A DNA stretch of 64,000 bases from Odontomyia ornata. Taxonomy: Eukaryota > Arthropoda > Insecta > Diptera > Stratiomyidae. How positions within the stretch are numbered: the stretch's first letter is position 1; each line of letters opens with the position of its first letter. A program made the position numbers and the translations under genes. Below are positions 45,421 through 58,050 of this stretch, in pieces. The stretch spans positions 36,509,499 to 36,573,498 of the forward strand of contig OZ017738.1 in NCBI GenBank assembly GCA_963969285.1, given 5' to 3'. The notes under the pieces are model-generated. The model worked only from the letters and a program-made list of their open reading frames with translations, did no database searches and was not told the DNA's origin.

Positions 45421-48400
45421 CAGTCGTTGTTTACTCAGAGAAACCCATCTTACTCAGAAATTTTACCTATTTTTTTTGCAGCACGGTATTATGATAGAAC
45501 AACATTGGAAATCATCAGGACAAATTTAATTTGTACTTCATTACTTGCAATAACGTTGCAAATCAAGGAAAATCATTTTGCTCGTATTGTAAATTTACGT
45601 TGATAGATATTGCTTTTTATTTCTTTATAGTATCCTCCCATAGTAAGATTATGAAAACATAAGAATGATTTTATACAAAAACTGATCTTTTTAATCCTTT
45701 CTGGCCTTTTGCCTTATCTTGATGAGTTACAAAAGACTCACATCGATTTTATTTGATTTTAAAATTAGAGTTTACTTTCTTTAGTTTCTTATCTTCCTTT
45801 TGCGATAAGTTCTGTTACATTTTGTCGTTATTCCCCACATCAAAACTTTAACATCTGCCCAAGCCCCAACTATAAACAGAACGTGGTGCTTACTGTCCAT
45901 CAATCGGAATGATGTCTGCGTATACTTCGGTAAATGCTTTCTTTGTACAAATTCTGCTTCATTAGGACCATCCTAAAAAGTTGACTAGCCTGAAAGAACT
46001 CGTTTCTAGGAAACTCAACTTTATCACAACTAAAAATCACACTTACATCAAAGGGTTTCCAATATTCAGGATGCTATAGCAATGAGCTGAATTAGAGGAA
46101 TCAAGTCCTTATCGACAAAGAAACCAGAGATATTTACGAGTAATTCAGCTTTCAAGTGCCGTTCATAGTCTTTATGATGTAAAATTATCTGGAATTTATT
46201 TGATTTGAATTGAAAGTATCACAAAGAATTGAAAGCTTTATCAAGTATCCTTCAATAAATATTCTGTTTGAATTTAATTCAATTGAAAATTGAAAATAGA
46301 ATCACCACTGATAGCATCAAAAAGATTAAAGCCTTAATCTAATAGAACCAAAGAATTTCATCAACTAAATCGATTCTTTTGTATTATCCTGTGCATGCTC
46401 ATGAGTGCATTTGAAATTGCAAATCAGACACAAACGACTTCTATCCAAGAATCCATCGAAAGGGTCAGACCAGATATTGCTTAGCAGTTTAAACGAAAAT
46501 TTGTCGTTCATCCTAGCAAGAGTGGGACTTAGATTGCCTGTGAATTCACTCAACTGTTTGCAACGATGTAAAATTCAATTTAAAATTCCCTCGTGAATAA
46601 ATATTTTTCTTTTAAGAAAGAAACTGATTGATAAACGAAACGAATGGAAGCGAAAATGCTTGAAATTTGAGTCAATATAAGGACATTGAAGAGCATCTGA
46701 GGATTGATGGAAAGAAAATGAATGAACTCAGAACGTTTTTGGTGTCTTGTTTGAAAGTTTCAAGAGGAATGATGGATGGATGGCTGAACTCAGGATAGTA
46801 TCAGGTTATCCTGTTTACGAAGGTACTCGTGGTCCAAAATGAGATATACTGCGTTAAATTCACATCAACGCGCCAAAAAAGCTCTTAGGTAGGATTTCTT
46901 GGAACTCATCAAAGAAGCAGATTCCTTCAATGAAGCAAATATCAACATTATCGATTGTAATCGGTTTGATTAAATCAAGTCGTTGACTGTCAATATAGCA
47001 CTGTACAATCCTTCAATTTCGCTTACTCAGACTTTTTGGTATTTTGGCTATAAAAGGACACTCTGGGATGTGAGGAATGATACACATCTTGCGTGTATGT
47101 GAAACTTTTCAACTATTATTACCACTGAACCAACCCTCTTTCCAGACCTGCTCTGGCAATTTTGTAAGAAGCCAATTTACATGGTAACATTTTTACGATG
47201 GCTATAAAATCCAAGGATTCTCCCATTCAACCACTTCTGGCATGGGTTCATGGCTGAAAGGAGTTCAGTCTGGCGTGAATGATGTAAAATATTTGGCCAA
47301 TGGCCAAATTATCTGAAAATTTATTGCATTCGAGCAATTTCAACTGGAAAGGCATATATGTATGTATGAGAATAATAGGTGAAAACTCAGCACCAGATAA
47401 AATTCGCTATTGAGCCGCAAACCATTATTCTCCAAACAGACAGCGTCGTTCGTCTCTTAGCTCGTCTTCTTGAAGGATATAAAAATTTCATGCTGCATAT
47501 GAAGTTGTTATTAAAGTTGGTTGACTTTTATATTGAGTTTGAAATATGTGTGTGGGCAAGTCAATCAATGAATGGAAAATTTTTATATGTCAATGTGAAA
47601 TATAACCAAAGCCTTTATTTCTGAGAAAGTTAGCAATTAGTTTTGACAATGCTAGCTAAGACAATGTTCGAGGTCAAAGTAAAAGTCAAATCCGCTTTAT
47701 TTCATCGATCATTATATGATTTATAAAAACATCAAGCTAGTTTCAAACCACTAAGCCTATCAAAACTCAATGAGCTGCATGTAACCCTAAATTCAAACAA
47801 TACAGTAATCAAAAATTAGTTACAAAATGAATATTGTATTATATCCACATTAGAATTATTACATACATTCTATTATTTAGAAAAAAGAGGAAAAACCACC
47901 CAACTCCACTAAAAATATATAACTCAAAGAACACAATAAAATTCTAAGCTCTCATAAGAAGCTTTATCCTTTCCCAATATCTTTATATCACAATAATTCC
48001 AACCTACAAGTAAAAACTTATTTCTAATTTTTGGAAAAACTTCTAGCATAGACAAAAATCATTTTTTTCATTCGATATCTGGCTTTTCAAGAAAAAAACA
48101 AAAATATGATTACATGTAGCAATGATGAGCTGAAAATCAAATAAAAGAGACGAAAAAAAATAAACTATGAACAATCTCGAATAATGTAGCTATTGTTATT
48201 CTGCGACCAATACTTGGATTACTCCATTCCTGCTCAACCAGCCCCAAAAAACTTAGAAAATAAGTATCTCTATTGGAATGACTGAGCTATAATTCGGGGA
48301 ATATTTTGTCTGCTTATCGGCGGCCCGTCTATACACATGACATACAAGTATAACTAAAAAAACCTCAGAATTAAAAATATCAGTATACACGAATGCTTCT

Positions 48401-48858
48401 AAAGGCATGAAGCCATTTGAGGAGAAAGTTACAGTATACCCGCTCGCTGGGTGTAATGGCTGCAACATTTAGGGATTCTCGCTCACCATCATAGACTTTA
48501 CGATATTGTTTGGAAGTAGTTCAATGAGTATGTTTACTCTCACCACTTAAGCAATTCAACACATTCTGGAATACGATATAGAATGTTTCCAATCCATCTT
48601 AGGCTTTCTGTACAGATGAACACATGCAATAAAACTCTTAATCTTTCTTTTCCATTATATTGTATTTGTTCTTCTTCTTCGTAGCACTACAGCTACTATC
48701 GGGAATTCGCTTCCCGCAAAACTACTGTCCCAGTGCGTTAACCGCTTCGTCCAATTTCGAAATCTGAGCAACGATAAATTGTCTCCATTGACGGTGTCGG
48801 ACCAGTGTTGCTTCGGTTTCTCCACTGGTATCCACACTTCAGTTCTCCCAATGAATAC
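45421..48858. other. Intergenic stretch, no gene recognised
   Basis: AT-rich sequence with short open frames only. 48655-48840 is less AT-rich and could be an old dispersed repeat, but it matches nothing I recognise. Confidence 0.4.
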
Positions 48859-49098
48859 TGTTAAAAATAAATAATTTTTTGTAATCGTCTATTGTTACTG
48901 CTATCTTTTCTGTGTAAATGTAACGTAAATAGCGAGTTTTGATTCTGACGTTAACTCGATCGGTTAGGAAATTTTTGGTCTTCCGCACATTTTCAAAAAC
49001 TTATTCATTTTTGTGCACGACATAACAAAATATATAAACCAGTATTATTCTTCAAACGGTACAAAGTTTTATTTAGTTAAAAGCGTAACATTTTAACA
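48859..49098 (+). repeat. 5' LTR of the BEL/Pao element
   Basis: Starts TGTTAAAAATAAATAATTTT. The first roughly 95 bp match 52673-52780 with scattered differences. It ends TTTTAACA, directly before the primer site. Confidence 0.75.
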
Positions 49099-49156
49099 TT
49101 GGTGCCAAAAGCCGGAACGAAGAAAACAATTAATTATAGTGATAACGGTGTACAAA

Positions 49157-49963
49157 ATGGATGCCTCATATCGCGCGGTCTATCGTGGGCAAATATCGAA
49201 GTTAGCAAAAGCAGCTGCCGAATTCTTGCAGCAACGACCGCCTTCAAAGGTGAAAGAAGAAAATGCTGACGGGGTGGAGGGAAACTTATTTTCTTATTTG
49301 GAACGCATCAAAGTCGCAAACGCGAATATAGTATAGGCTAATGAAGCTAATCTATCGGGAATAAAAGATGAGGAGCTTGAACATGAATGTGAAATCGCCG
49401 CTGAATACGAAAATAAAGCAGTCGCAATCATGGCACGTTTAAATCAACGTATTATACAAACTCAACGTCTTAGAGTTCAAGTGAATTCTTTGGTACTTAT
49501 TACAAACCGTGACACGTGTAATAGTTCTGTGAAAATTCCGAAATTAAATTTGCTAAAATTTTCTGAAAATTTGAAAGAATGGCTTCAATTCTGGGAGCAG
49601 TATAAGAACGCGATATATGAAAACACCTCTCTTTCGAGCGTAGATAAGTTCCACTATCTGCTGTCACTCTTAAGTGGAAAAGCAGCAATTAGCTTAGCTG
49701 GATTTACTCCTACATTCACATGCTAAGACAGAGCCGTAGCGCTCTTATTGGAGCGGTTTGGCGATCGCGATAAAAGTATCGATCAATGCATGCTGCGATT
49801 CCTGTCGCTTCACAAAATTAAGCTCAAAGACGATATTGTAGGACTGAGGAACTTATATAATGTTGTCACTTCATCTATGCGTTCTCTTACCATTCTTGGA
49901 GTTCCAGTAAACAACTACGGTCTAATATTGAAGAGCGCTTTATTGAGATTCCTTGTCAGTTGA
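49157..49963 (+). pseudogene. gag: BEL/Pao gag (DUF1759-like)
   Basis: Starts at the ATG at 49157 (MDASYRAVYRGQISKL). One reading frame carries a helical N-terminus and the DUF1759-type core (VKIPKLNLLKFSENLKEW, FWEQYKNAIYENTSL, then FHYLLSLLSGKAA). It is interrupted by TAG (49334-49336), TAA (49724-49726) and TGA (49961-49963). It would be the particle protein. Confidence 0.8.
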
Positions 49964-50089
49964 TACTGGGGTGGATTTTCATCGGTACTAAGAAAAAGAA
50001 AAAAGATACGCTAGGTCTGGCCACATTCCCGAAAGAGAAAATGCCAATATGGTGGTAATTTTGCCTATTTTGAAGCTATTAAGGTACCA

Positions 50090-52605
50090 CAAATATGTTT
50101 GGACGTCGTAAAGTCACCTGGAACATGCATAAAATTTAACGAGTTTGCATTAGCTGACGCATATGTCCCAGGACATGTAGTAGAAGATGGAGTTAGTATT
50201 TTAATCGGAGCAGATGCATATTGGAAATCTATGACTGGAGCCAATAAGAATTGATGAAAATTTAACGGCCGTGGACACCTTATTTGGGTGAACTATTATG
50301 GGGCCCTCTGCTGCTTGCTGAAAAGGTAGACACTAACGTAGTATCTGTTGAACGTCCTTATTAGAGGTCACATAGACCAGTTTACCGAGAGGATAAAGAT
50401 ACAACGAAGCTTCGTATCGTTTTTGACGCCTCTGAAAAAAGCAATGGCGCACTATCACTCAACGATCATTTATCTGTTGGATCAAACTTGCTTCAGGATT
50501 TATTAAAGATTCTTCTTAACTTCAGACCTGGTAGATATGCGGTGGTAGAGGATATCGAGAAAGCCTTTCTACTTATTGAATTAACCGAGTCCAACCACGA
50601 TGCCCATCGTTTCGTTTGGTTTGCTGATAGTCTTAACTGTACTGAGAAGTAGATTTGGCATTACATGTAGTTCGTTCTTGTTGTCGGCTACTATTCTGAA
50701 GCATCTGAGTGAGTACGAATTGAAATATCGAGAAATATGTGATATTATGAAAAACTCCTTCTACATGGACGACCTTGTATTTAGCCGTGACAGTCTTTCA
50801 AGCTTGAAACGAATAAGTCAAGAGGCCATTGATATAATGAAAGACGCTTCCATGAACTTAAGAGAATAGAACCGTAATGATAAGGGCATCAGGGAATCAT
50901 TCATCAATTTATCAAGCCAGACTATAATTCAAAAAGTTTTGGGTGTCAATTGGTTTATTTGTACCGATGTGATTGCAGCGGACCTCGAGTCCGTACAAAG
51001 ATTCCTGTTGCATCCCCCAATTGGAACAAAACGGAATTTACTGCAGCTATCGTCTAGAATCGTCGATCCATTGGGCCTGCTGAGACCGTTTGTTATCGGC
51101 TGAAAGATTTTTTTTCAAGATATTTGGAGACTTAAACTGGATTGGGATTCGAAACTACCTGAAGAGTCTTTGAAGGTTTAGAGCGATTACGGTCAGAATA
51201 TACCTTTCTTACCAGAGCTAGTATTTCCAAGACACACTACAGCAAAAGGGGATAATACTATGAAATAAGACTTGACGTTTTTGCTGATGCAAGCTTAAAG
51301 GCATACGGAGCTGTTGCTTATATCTGAAAGATTCAAGAAGAAAGGGTTAATGTTAAACTATTTTGTTCAAAAAATAGAGTCACCTCCTTAAAAGAAGATA
51401 GAGAAAGGGAACCAACGTTGCCTAAATTGGAACTAACCACGGCACTAATTGCACTAAGGCTTCACGGCTACCTAAAAAAAACCTAACAATCACTTTTGAC
51501 GAAATTTTCTTCTGGTCTAATTCAGAAATTGCTTTGTTTTGGATATGCGGAAATACTTCTCGATGGAAACCGTATGTAGCAAATCGTGTGCAAGAAATCA
51601 AGGCTAAATCAAAGGTTAATTCCTCGAGGATTTGTCCAAGGAAAAGTAATCCAGCGGACTTATTGACACGAGGACTAACGCGAAAGGTTTTGCTTAAGAG
51701 CACCATGTGGGTGGATGGACTTTATAGTTACTACAACAATCAGAAATTCGGCCTAGAGAAAAGTTTTTTGACCAAAGCTCCTACATTTCTGACTTGTTTA
51801 CAAGCGAAGGAATCAGATATAGAATATGCTGTTTTAGCTGAACCTTTGCTACTCTGCGATAAATACAGTTCTTGGAGAAAAATATTACGAATAAGTGCGT
51901 ATATTCTGCGCTTTTCGCCTTGTTGCGAAAAACTTCTGATCACAAGAGCGGTTATCACTCTGCTGCTGAATTAAAACTAGCTGAGCCGTATTGGATCAAG
52001 TTTGTCCAATCAGAACATTATTTAGATGTAACCACCGCTTATCAGAACGGTCTCAACGTTCTTACTTCAACAAAACTTCGTAATTTGAATCCTGTATTAA
52101 AAACTGATGGGTTCCTTCGAGTTGCGACTAGACTGCAGATGCTACCAGATGAAATACATTTCATTCTTCCGATAATTTTACCAAAGTCATCATAAATAAC
52201 GTAATTAATAGTTCAAGATATTCATCAGCGTGTACTCCGTGGAGGATTTTAACACACTTAAGACATTGACTTTGTGTTCCAAAGACTCGACAATTAATGA
52301 AGGGTATCATAGGGCGATGTGTTATATGCAAACGTTTGACAGGAAAGCCTGCCTCACAGCCCTTCGCAACGTTTCCATGCAAACCTTTCGAAACAATGGG
52401 AGTTGATTTCACCGGTCTACGTTATGCCAAGTCTAATCATGAAGCTGTATCTACTCACAAAATGGATATAATGCTGTTGACCTGCTTTGTTATCAAGGCT
52501 GTTCATCTCGAGCTTCTTCTAGATGTGTCCACTAAAAGCTGTATGCTCGCTTTTATGAAAACTATAGTTCCTGTGAAGTCAAGATACCAAATGGGGAAAA
52601 AATGA
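50090..52605 (+). pseudogene. pol: BEL/Pao pol: protease end, RT, RNase H, integrase relics
   Basis: In order: GVSILIGADAYWKSMTG (protease/RT lead-in, about 50190). RT motifs follow: LRIVFDASEKSNGALSLNDHL (in part) and the catalytic FYMDDLVFSRD (50760). Then come the connector WRLKLDWDSKLPEE, RNase H with TLPKLELTTALIALRLHG and the tail NPADLLTRGL. The integrase zinc region has IGRCVICKRLTGKPA and the core start MGVDFTGLRYA (52398). Many frame changes and stops occur; the part between gag and RT is short, so the protease is largely missing. The YMDD box survives. Confidence 0.75.
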
Positions 52606-52672
52606 GACAACCTGTGCAGCTCTTGTATCCGCTAGAGGCTACTGGCGATCTTTCCAGCCGGCGCCCGGAGAA

Positions 52673-52790
52673 TGTTAACATTAAGTAATTTTTTGTAATC
52701 CACTGTCGTTACTGCTATCTTTTCTATGTAAATGTAACGTAATATAGGAGCCAAAATAGCGAGAATTAATTCTAATTTCATCGACAGGTG
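52673..52790 (+). repeat. Truncated 3' LTR of the BEL/Pao element
   Basis: Matches the first part of the 5' LTR and then stops where a Penelope-like fragment begins, so a deletion or insertion removed its end. Confidence 0.7.
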
Positions 52791-53210
52791 TAGCCGTATA
52801 GAGGCTGGTGATGTCTTGTGTTAAAAGTCAACAAGTGTCAGTCAAGGTTAGATAAGTAATAGAGGTCGCTAGATCGTAGTTGTTCTTTAATGTGTATTTG
52901 TCATCAAGGTGCATGATATCAGCCAATATTTTTGGAAGGTACCTTGCTAATTGCCTTGCAGGAGCTGGGTGGTGACTGACAACAGGTCGAATAGGGATAT
53001 TGGGTTTGTAGAGCTTGGGTTGTGTTTTAAGGGACGGTGTGGATGGGTTTGGGTTTATGGTAGCGGTGCTGAGTATTTGAAAGAATGATAATTGAGGATT
53101 GTATAACAGAACTACGCACGCCTGATTGGAACTAATTGTGAGGTCTTTTTTTTACCAGTTTGTATCCGTTGGCGTTAATGAAGTCTGTTGGTTTAAAGAT
53201 CTCCGTTTAT
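52785..53210 (-). pseudogene. Penelope-like reverse transcriptase fragment
   Basis: The minus strand reads KPTDFINANGYKL, then PKLYKPNIPIRPVVSHH, ARQLARYLPKILADIM, NNYDLATSI and DITSLYTATPVD. PKLY...KPxIPIRPVV and DITSLYTxxPVD are hallmark RT segments of Penelope-like elements. At least two frames are used. No GIY-YIG endonuclease part was seen. Confidence 0.7.
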
Positions 53211-54559
53211 GTCCTTAGTCAGCCTGTTTCACTGTTAGTGGTTTATCCGTAAGTTATTTTCTGAATGTGTCTTAATATTTTTTGTTAATGCAAGCCCGTA
53301 TTTTTTGTATTTAGTATATCTACTGCAGTGTGTCTTGCATGTGTCTGTTGTTCCTGCGCCAGTTTGTCAATGGCTAGTTCAGTATCAATTACTAGTTCTC
53401 CTTGGTTTTTGTTGTGGTTTATGTTATTCAAGTTATTTCAGTCCCTTATCTAACAGTCCAATTTTCTGTGTCGTAAAAGTCGTGTCTGATAGATTTACAG
53501 TCCATGGACAGAGGCTCTGTCCGTTGGTGTGGTCGTTGTGTTTCGTGCATCGGGTGCATTGGACCCACGTGAATTCCGAAAAAGCTTCGTCGTGAAATCC
53601 ATCGAATGGGAATTTTCACGATGTAACGTACCTAAACAGGGGGTTAGTGGCACATCGTTGCATTATTTAACTCCCATGAACACGCTTTGGATCTGGGGTG
53701 ACCCTTTGAGTGAGTGAGAGCGATTTTCTTTTGTTTGCAAAGTTTTGCGTTAAGCGGAGTTATTGCAACGAATGAAATTTTTGCAACGCCCTGGATTAGG
53801 AAAAGAAGTATGTTAGTTTCCGGAGTTGTTTTTTGTAGAATTTAGGCCAGGGCTCTGCATCTAAAAATTTGGAGCTCCTACCGGTAGACTAATATATAAG
53901 TAGAGGTAAAAGATATAAAATTTAATTTTATAAAGAGTCATAATATAGTTGAATAAAGTGTTATTCTTTGCTTATAGGAAGTTAATGTATTCGAAGTTGT
54001 ATTGTGAAGTTCAACTCGGAAAAGGGAAAAATCACGGGGAATGGCCAATGTCAATATTCACAAGGAAGTGTTAGGAGAGTAGCTTTTGGGCTTGCTTTTG
54101 ATTGTTTTGTTTCTAGAAAGTAGCTTTTGTGGCCGTTGCGAAAACTAATACTTTCAAGGAAGTATCAAAAAACAATTTCCGTATGATAATATTAGATTGA
54201 TGTTAATATTCTTCGGAAAGGGGTTAAAAAGCATTTCTCTGGACCTAGGGTAACTTTATACGTTGCAGGAAAGCATTTGGTTCCTTAAGATAATCTTAAT
54301 CTTTTCCTGCTCTGACGAATCTGTTACGAGCTAGTAGTGAAGTTCAAAGTAGAAGCATAACGGCGAAACCGCGGTACTTAGAGCGCACTCCGCAGAGTCT
54401 TGTTCTCGCTTCGTGGCTTACTTGGGGCCAGTGGATAGGTGAGTGGCATTCCACGACCGTGATCTATGGGAGAAACAGGCCTGTAGCCCCCCGCCGGAGA
54501 AGTTAACAGTTTAGCGCCCAGCATGGAGTGTCGCCCGCTTGTCTACTAGCCCCAAGTTT
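53211..54559. other. Non-coding stretch, no gene recognised
   Basis: Open frames at 53305-53595 and 53529-53717 have no recognisable family. 54340-54560 is GC-richer and runs directly into the Gypsy RT piece, so it may be part of that element. Confidence 0.4.
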
Positions 54560-55172
54560 CATCCACCCTACAGAAACACATTGATGCTGAGTAGGATGAG
54601 ATGTTAAGAAAGGGGGTTGTGGAATTATTGACTAGCAATTAGTCATCTCCGATTTCGATGATTAACAAGAAGTACGGATCATACCAGTTTTGCGTTGACT
54701 AGTGAAAACTCAATAACGTCACCTTAAAGGACACAGACCCTCTACCTTACATCGCAGCCATTTTGGACAAGCTACGCGATGCGATATATTTTTCCACTCT
54801 GGACATTAAGTTCGCATAATGGAAGGTATCAGTGGCGCAGGAATTGTAGCAATTCACCACTTTCACTATTCCAGGAAAAGAATTATTTCAGTTCCAGCGC
54901 ATGCCTTTTGCAACGTCCAATGCTCCGGTAACCTGGCAGCGGTTAATCGACCGTTTTATGGATCCAACGCTTAAACCATATGTAATCACCTATCCAGACG
55001 ACATAATCATTGTCACCCCGACGTTTCAAAAGCATCTCACCACGTTGAAAGAGGTATTTAGATGGATAAGGAAGGCCGGTTCGAAACTCTCTCGAGAAAA
55101 GTGCTTCTTTTGCCGATCTCAATTGCAATATTTGGAATACGTGGTGGATGAATGTGGCCTGAGTGTTGCAAT
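54560..55172 (+). pseudogene. pol: Third Gypsy-type reverse transcriptase fragment
   Basis: Readable RT from EMLRKGVVELLTSN through SSPISMINKKYGSYQFCVD, LPYIAAILDKLRDAIYFSTLD and RMPFATSNAPVTWQRLID to YPDDIIIVTPTFQKHL and LQYLEYVVDECGLSV. The catalytic box is YPDD, and the open piece is 54901-55197. There are several stops before it. It ends abruptly at about 55172, so only the RT remains; no LTR was found. Confidence 0.8.
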
Positions 55173-55843
55173 ATATTTTTTGTATATAATGAACTAGCAA
55201 TAAATTAGCATAACAAGTAAAATATGGACTTATCATGAATGATCCCTAATAAAGTGGATGATGTAGCTTAATAGGTACCTTAACTTCTTTTTTTCGGCAC
55301 TAAAAGCGATAGAAATAGTTTCAACTTCACTATAATTTATTTTTCACGTAAAAAGTTTCTATTCTAGGTATAGTTCCCAGGTTTTGCTGATTTTTGCGTT
55401 GTAACTGTCACCTACATCCTTTGGAATGAAATGTGTGTGAAATGTGAATGTGTCATTTAGAAAAGGCGTGGCTTCCGGATGAAGGAAAATAATATTTCCT
55501 GTTGACTTCTCATGTTTTCATTTGAAGCGATTTCTCGTTCCCTTTATTCCATAAAACTTTTTTTCTGGCAAGTTTTGAAAGTTAATTTTTTGTTATGTTT
55601 TTTGTAAACAGTGTTATTCTGAGTTAAAGCTCAGATTAACAAGGGCCCACTACCAGTTTTCAGGATAATAGACACCTGAAGCCTGGGCAGTACTGTTCAA
55701 AAGTCCATATCAGTTCAGTTTTGATAACCAAAGAAATAGTATCGCCACTAGGACTTTTATCCAAGACCCATCACTGTTTTATTAGGACATGGATGGTAAG
55801 TCCAACTCGGTACAATGCAGTCAGATGACGCTGTGCCGCTATA
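55173..55843. other. Non-coding stretch, nothing recognised
   Basis: AT-rich sequence between the RT fragment and the mariner element. Confidence 0.4.
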
Positions 55844-56641
55844 ATAAAGGTTGTTCCATCCATAATGCACGATGTTAACTGTGAGTCACACCTTAACCTT
55901 AAGTTTTTCGCCCAACTTAATTTGGAATTTCTTTGTTACAGTGCCTGACAAATTCAACCATGGAGATGTACGTAATTGAGCAGCACGTTAAGGTTGTTGA
56001 AGCCTTTTACGAAAATGGGCATTCAAATCAAAATGCATTTCGTGCACTTCGTGTTTTTTTTTTGCCAGCATAATCGAACAAATGTGTCCACAATCGGGAG
56101 AAATGTGCACAAATTTCAGCAAACTCGTTCTGTAGAAAATGTCAAATCACCTCTGTATGCTCGCCTAGATCGTTCTGTGGAAAACATCGCTATGGTTTGG
56201 GGTAGTGTGGCAGAAGAGCAGTCAACGTCGACTCGTCATCGTGCCCTACAACTGAACATCTTACGAGCATCACTGATATGAATTTTTAATGAAGATTTGA
56301 ATTTGCACGCTTACAAGGTTCAATTGACTCAAGAGCTGAAACCTATATTTCAAAGAAAAAGTGTACGTCAATAAGCCAAGAACAATTCAAGAGCTTAAGG
56401 ATGAGATAATTAAACACATTAACGACATTGAACCTCAATTATGTCTCAGCGTCATTGAAAATATAGACCATCGGATAAAAGAATGCCACCGTAGCCGTGG
56501 CGAGCATTTGGGCAATATTTTCTTTTACCCATAATTGTCATAGATCCTTCTTTTATAATAAAAAATATTAACATAGTTCTCTGGAAACTTTTTGTTTTAT
56601 TTGCAATTTACATCGTGCGTTTTATTTGCACCACCCTTTAA
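55844..56641 (+). mobile_element. Mariner-like element with internal deletion
   Basis: About 800 bp. The left end TAAAGGTTGTTCC...GCACGATGTTAA and the complement of the right end TAAAGGGTGGTGC...GCACGATGTAAA are imperfect inverted repeats of roughly 30 bp. TA is found at both borders, the usual mariner target. It encloses a transposase that keeps its start and end but has lost most of its middle. Confidence 0.7.
55960..56534 (+). pseudogene. Mariner transposase, internally deleted
   Basis: From the ATG at 55960 the protein begins MEMYVIEQHVKVVEAFYENG, then NAFRAL, a mariner helix-turn-helix start. Across frame changes HNRTNVSTIGR, RSVENIAMVWGSV and AYKVQLTQELKP follow. It then jumps straight to the C-terminus (PRTIQELKDEIIKHI, RIKECHRSRGEHLG), ending at TAA 56532. 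The DD34D catalytic core that belongs between LTQELKP and the C-terminus is absent. Confidence 0.8.
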
Positions 56642-57041
56642 CAGAAAATGATTTGATCCAAGACTCTAAAATCAACATTGCAGCCTGATCATATCAAACT
56701 AGGTATCGTTTTCTTATCCTCAGGGTAGAAACGAAACAATTTTAATGATGTTCTTGATGCTGCTATTAAAGACACACCGATAAGATCATACTGACCTGAT
56801 AACAATAAGCGCTCCAAAAAGGAAATTGATCAATTAATATTACCTAGGATATTCCACAGTGTGGCAATCTTACTAAATAAAATTTTTCCTCGATACGTTT
56901 AGAAGAGGAATAAAAATTAGTTAAATAAGGCATGTAGACGTAGAAAGTAGTAATTTTATATAATTATAAAATCTCTTTTCTTCCCCAATGCCATTTAAAA
57001 ATATTTAAAATGCATGAACAATTATTTGTTTTCTATTTCAG

Positions 57042-57885
57042 AAAACTACGAAGCATGGCTTCATTGCCAGGAGACGATGTCATAAAAATTCAATAGGCTT
57101 ACAAACTGGCGTTATGAATATTTCGGATTAAAGCAGAATAATATTAGACACACAAAGTAACACATATAATACACTGACATTCACGCGGACAAGTAAATTA
57201 TATATAAAACCACGTGAACCATGCAAGATCTCACGTATTCCATATTGAGCACATTAAGAAATCAAAGAATAGATTTACAAAGAAAAAACCACATGCAAAA
57301 ATGTCCAGGAAATATGTAAATACTTAGATTAAACCATTAAATGATAATAACAAATTCTTAACTAAATACATAAGAAACAAAGCACACAAAAGTTAACATT
57401 TCAATAACCTTATGTAAAATAGCGATATAATTCCTAAAATTATATGCATAAGCGACGTAGGTTATGATAGTAATAAATGAGTATTTATCTAAATGTCCCA
57501 AATAAATGAAATTCAACATATATAAAAATTAGGTGAATAAAATATTTAAGTATTTTATGAAATTAATCGTACATACATGCACGCGCATATATTTTTAGAA
57601 TACAAACTTAAACCAATCTTAATTTTAACAATGGCATCTTGACTAAAGACTCTATAAATCAAAGAACAACCAATATTTAATATGAAATCTTCTAAAGTTC
57701 AAAGAAAATAATAGTTGGAACCGATAAAATGGAATAAATTAAAAACGCAGCGAGAGGCAAATTAAAAATTGCTTGAAAAAAAAAATATACCAACACCAAA
57801 CACATACACTTCTAACACAGATCTGTACGCGAAATTAATATATTTTGATACTTGAAAAAGAAATCGAATAAAAAAGAAGTAAACT
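57042..57885 (+). other. Nmdar1: Probable 5' untranslated part of the Nmdar1-like gene
   Basis: A plausible splice acceptor (TTTTCTATTTCAG, ending 57041) precedes about 840 bp of AT-rich sequence leading to the exon 1 ATG. No clear TATA box or start site could be assigned; the extent is inferred. Confidence 0.35.
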
Positions 57886-58050
57886 ATGACGTCCGCAACA
57901 GTATTGACCCTGTTTATCTTTCTGATTCTGTGTTTCAATACGGGCACAACACAGAAGCCATCTTCCAGCATGGAGAATCCTACGTACTACAACATTGGAG
58001 GAGTCCTAAGCTCCAATGAGAGTGAAGATCATTTTGGCACTATAATTGCG
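57886..58050 (+). CDS. Nmdar1: NMDA receptor subunit 1-like, first coding exon
   Basis: 55 codons from the ATG at 57886 to a perfect splice donor (GCG|GTAAGT at 58051). The exon encodes a hydrophobic signal peptide (MTSATVLTLFIFLILCF, cleavage likely near TGTTQ). The start of the mature ligand-binding receptor follows (NPTYYNIGGVLSSNESEDHF), which closely resembles the N-terminus of insect NMDA-type glutamate receptor subunit 1. That protein is the obligatory, glycine-binding subunit of a cation channel in neurons; the first residues belong to its extracellular amino-terminal domain. The intron is in phase 0. The rest of the gene lies beyond the window. This is the only host gene start I can support. 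Confidence 0.8.

Larger units (their letters stand above)
48859..52790 (+). mobile_element. Degraded BEL/Pao LTR retrotransposon
   Basis: The left LTR is at 48859-49098 (TGTTAA...TTTTAACA). A primer site TTGGTGCCAAAAGCCGG follows at once. A partial right LTR starts at 52673 with the same TGTTAA...GTAATTTTTTGTAATC sequence and breaks off near 52790. Gag (DUF1759 type), RT, RNase H and integrase relics lie between in the BEL/Pao order. The LTRs differ at many positions, so this copy is old. Confidence 0.8.

Noticed and set aside
53305..53717. Two + strand frames with hydrophobic stretches
   Set aside because: No signal of a real gene; they lie between element fragments and overlap each other in different frames.
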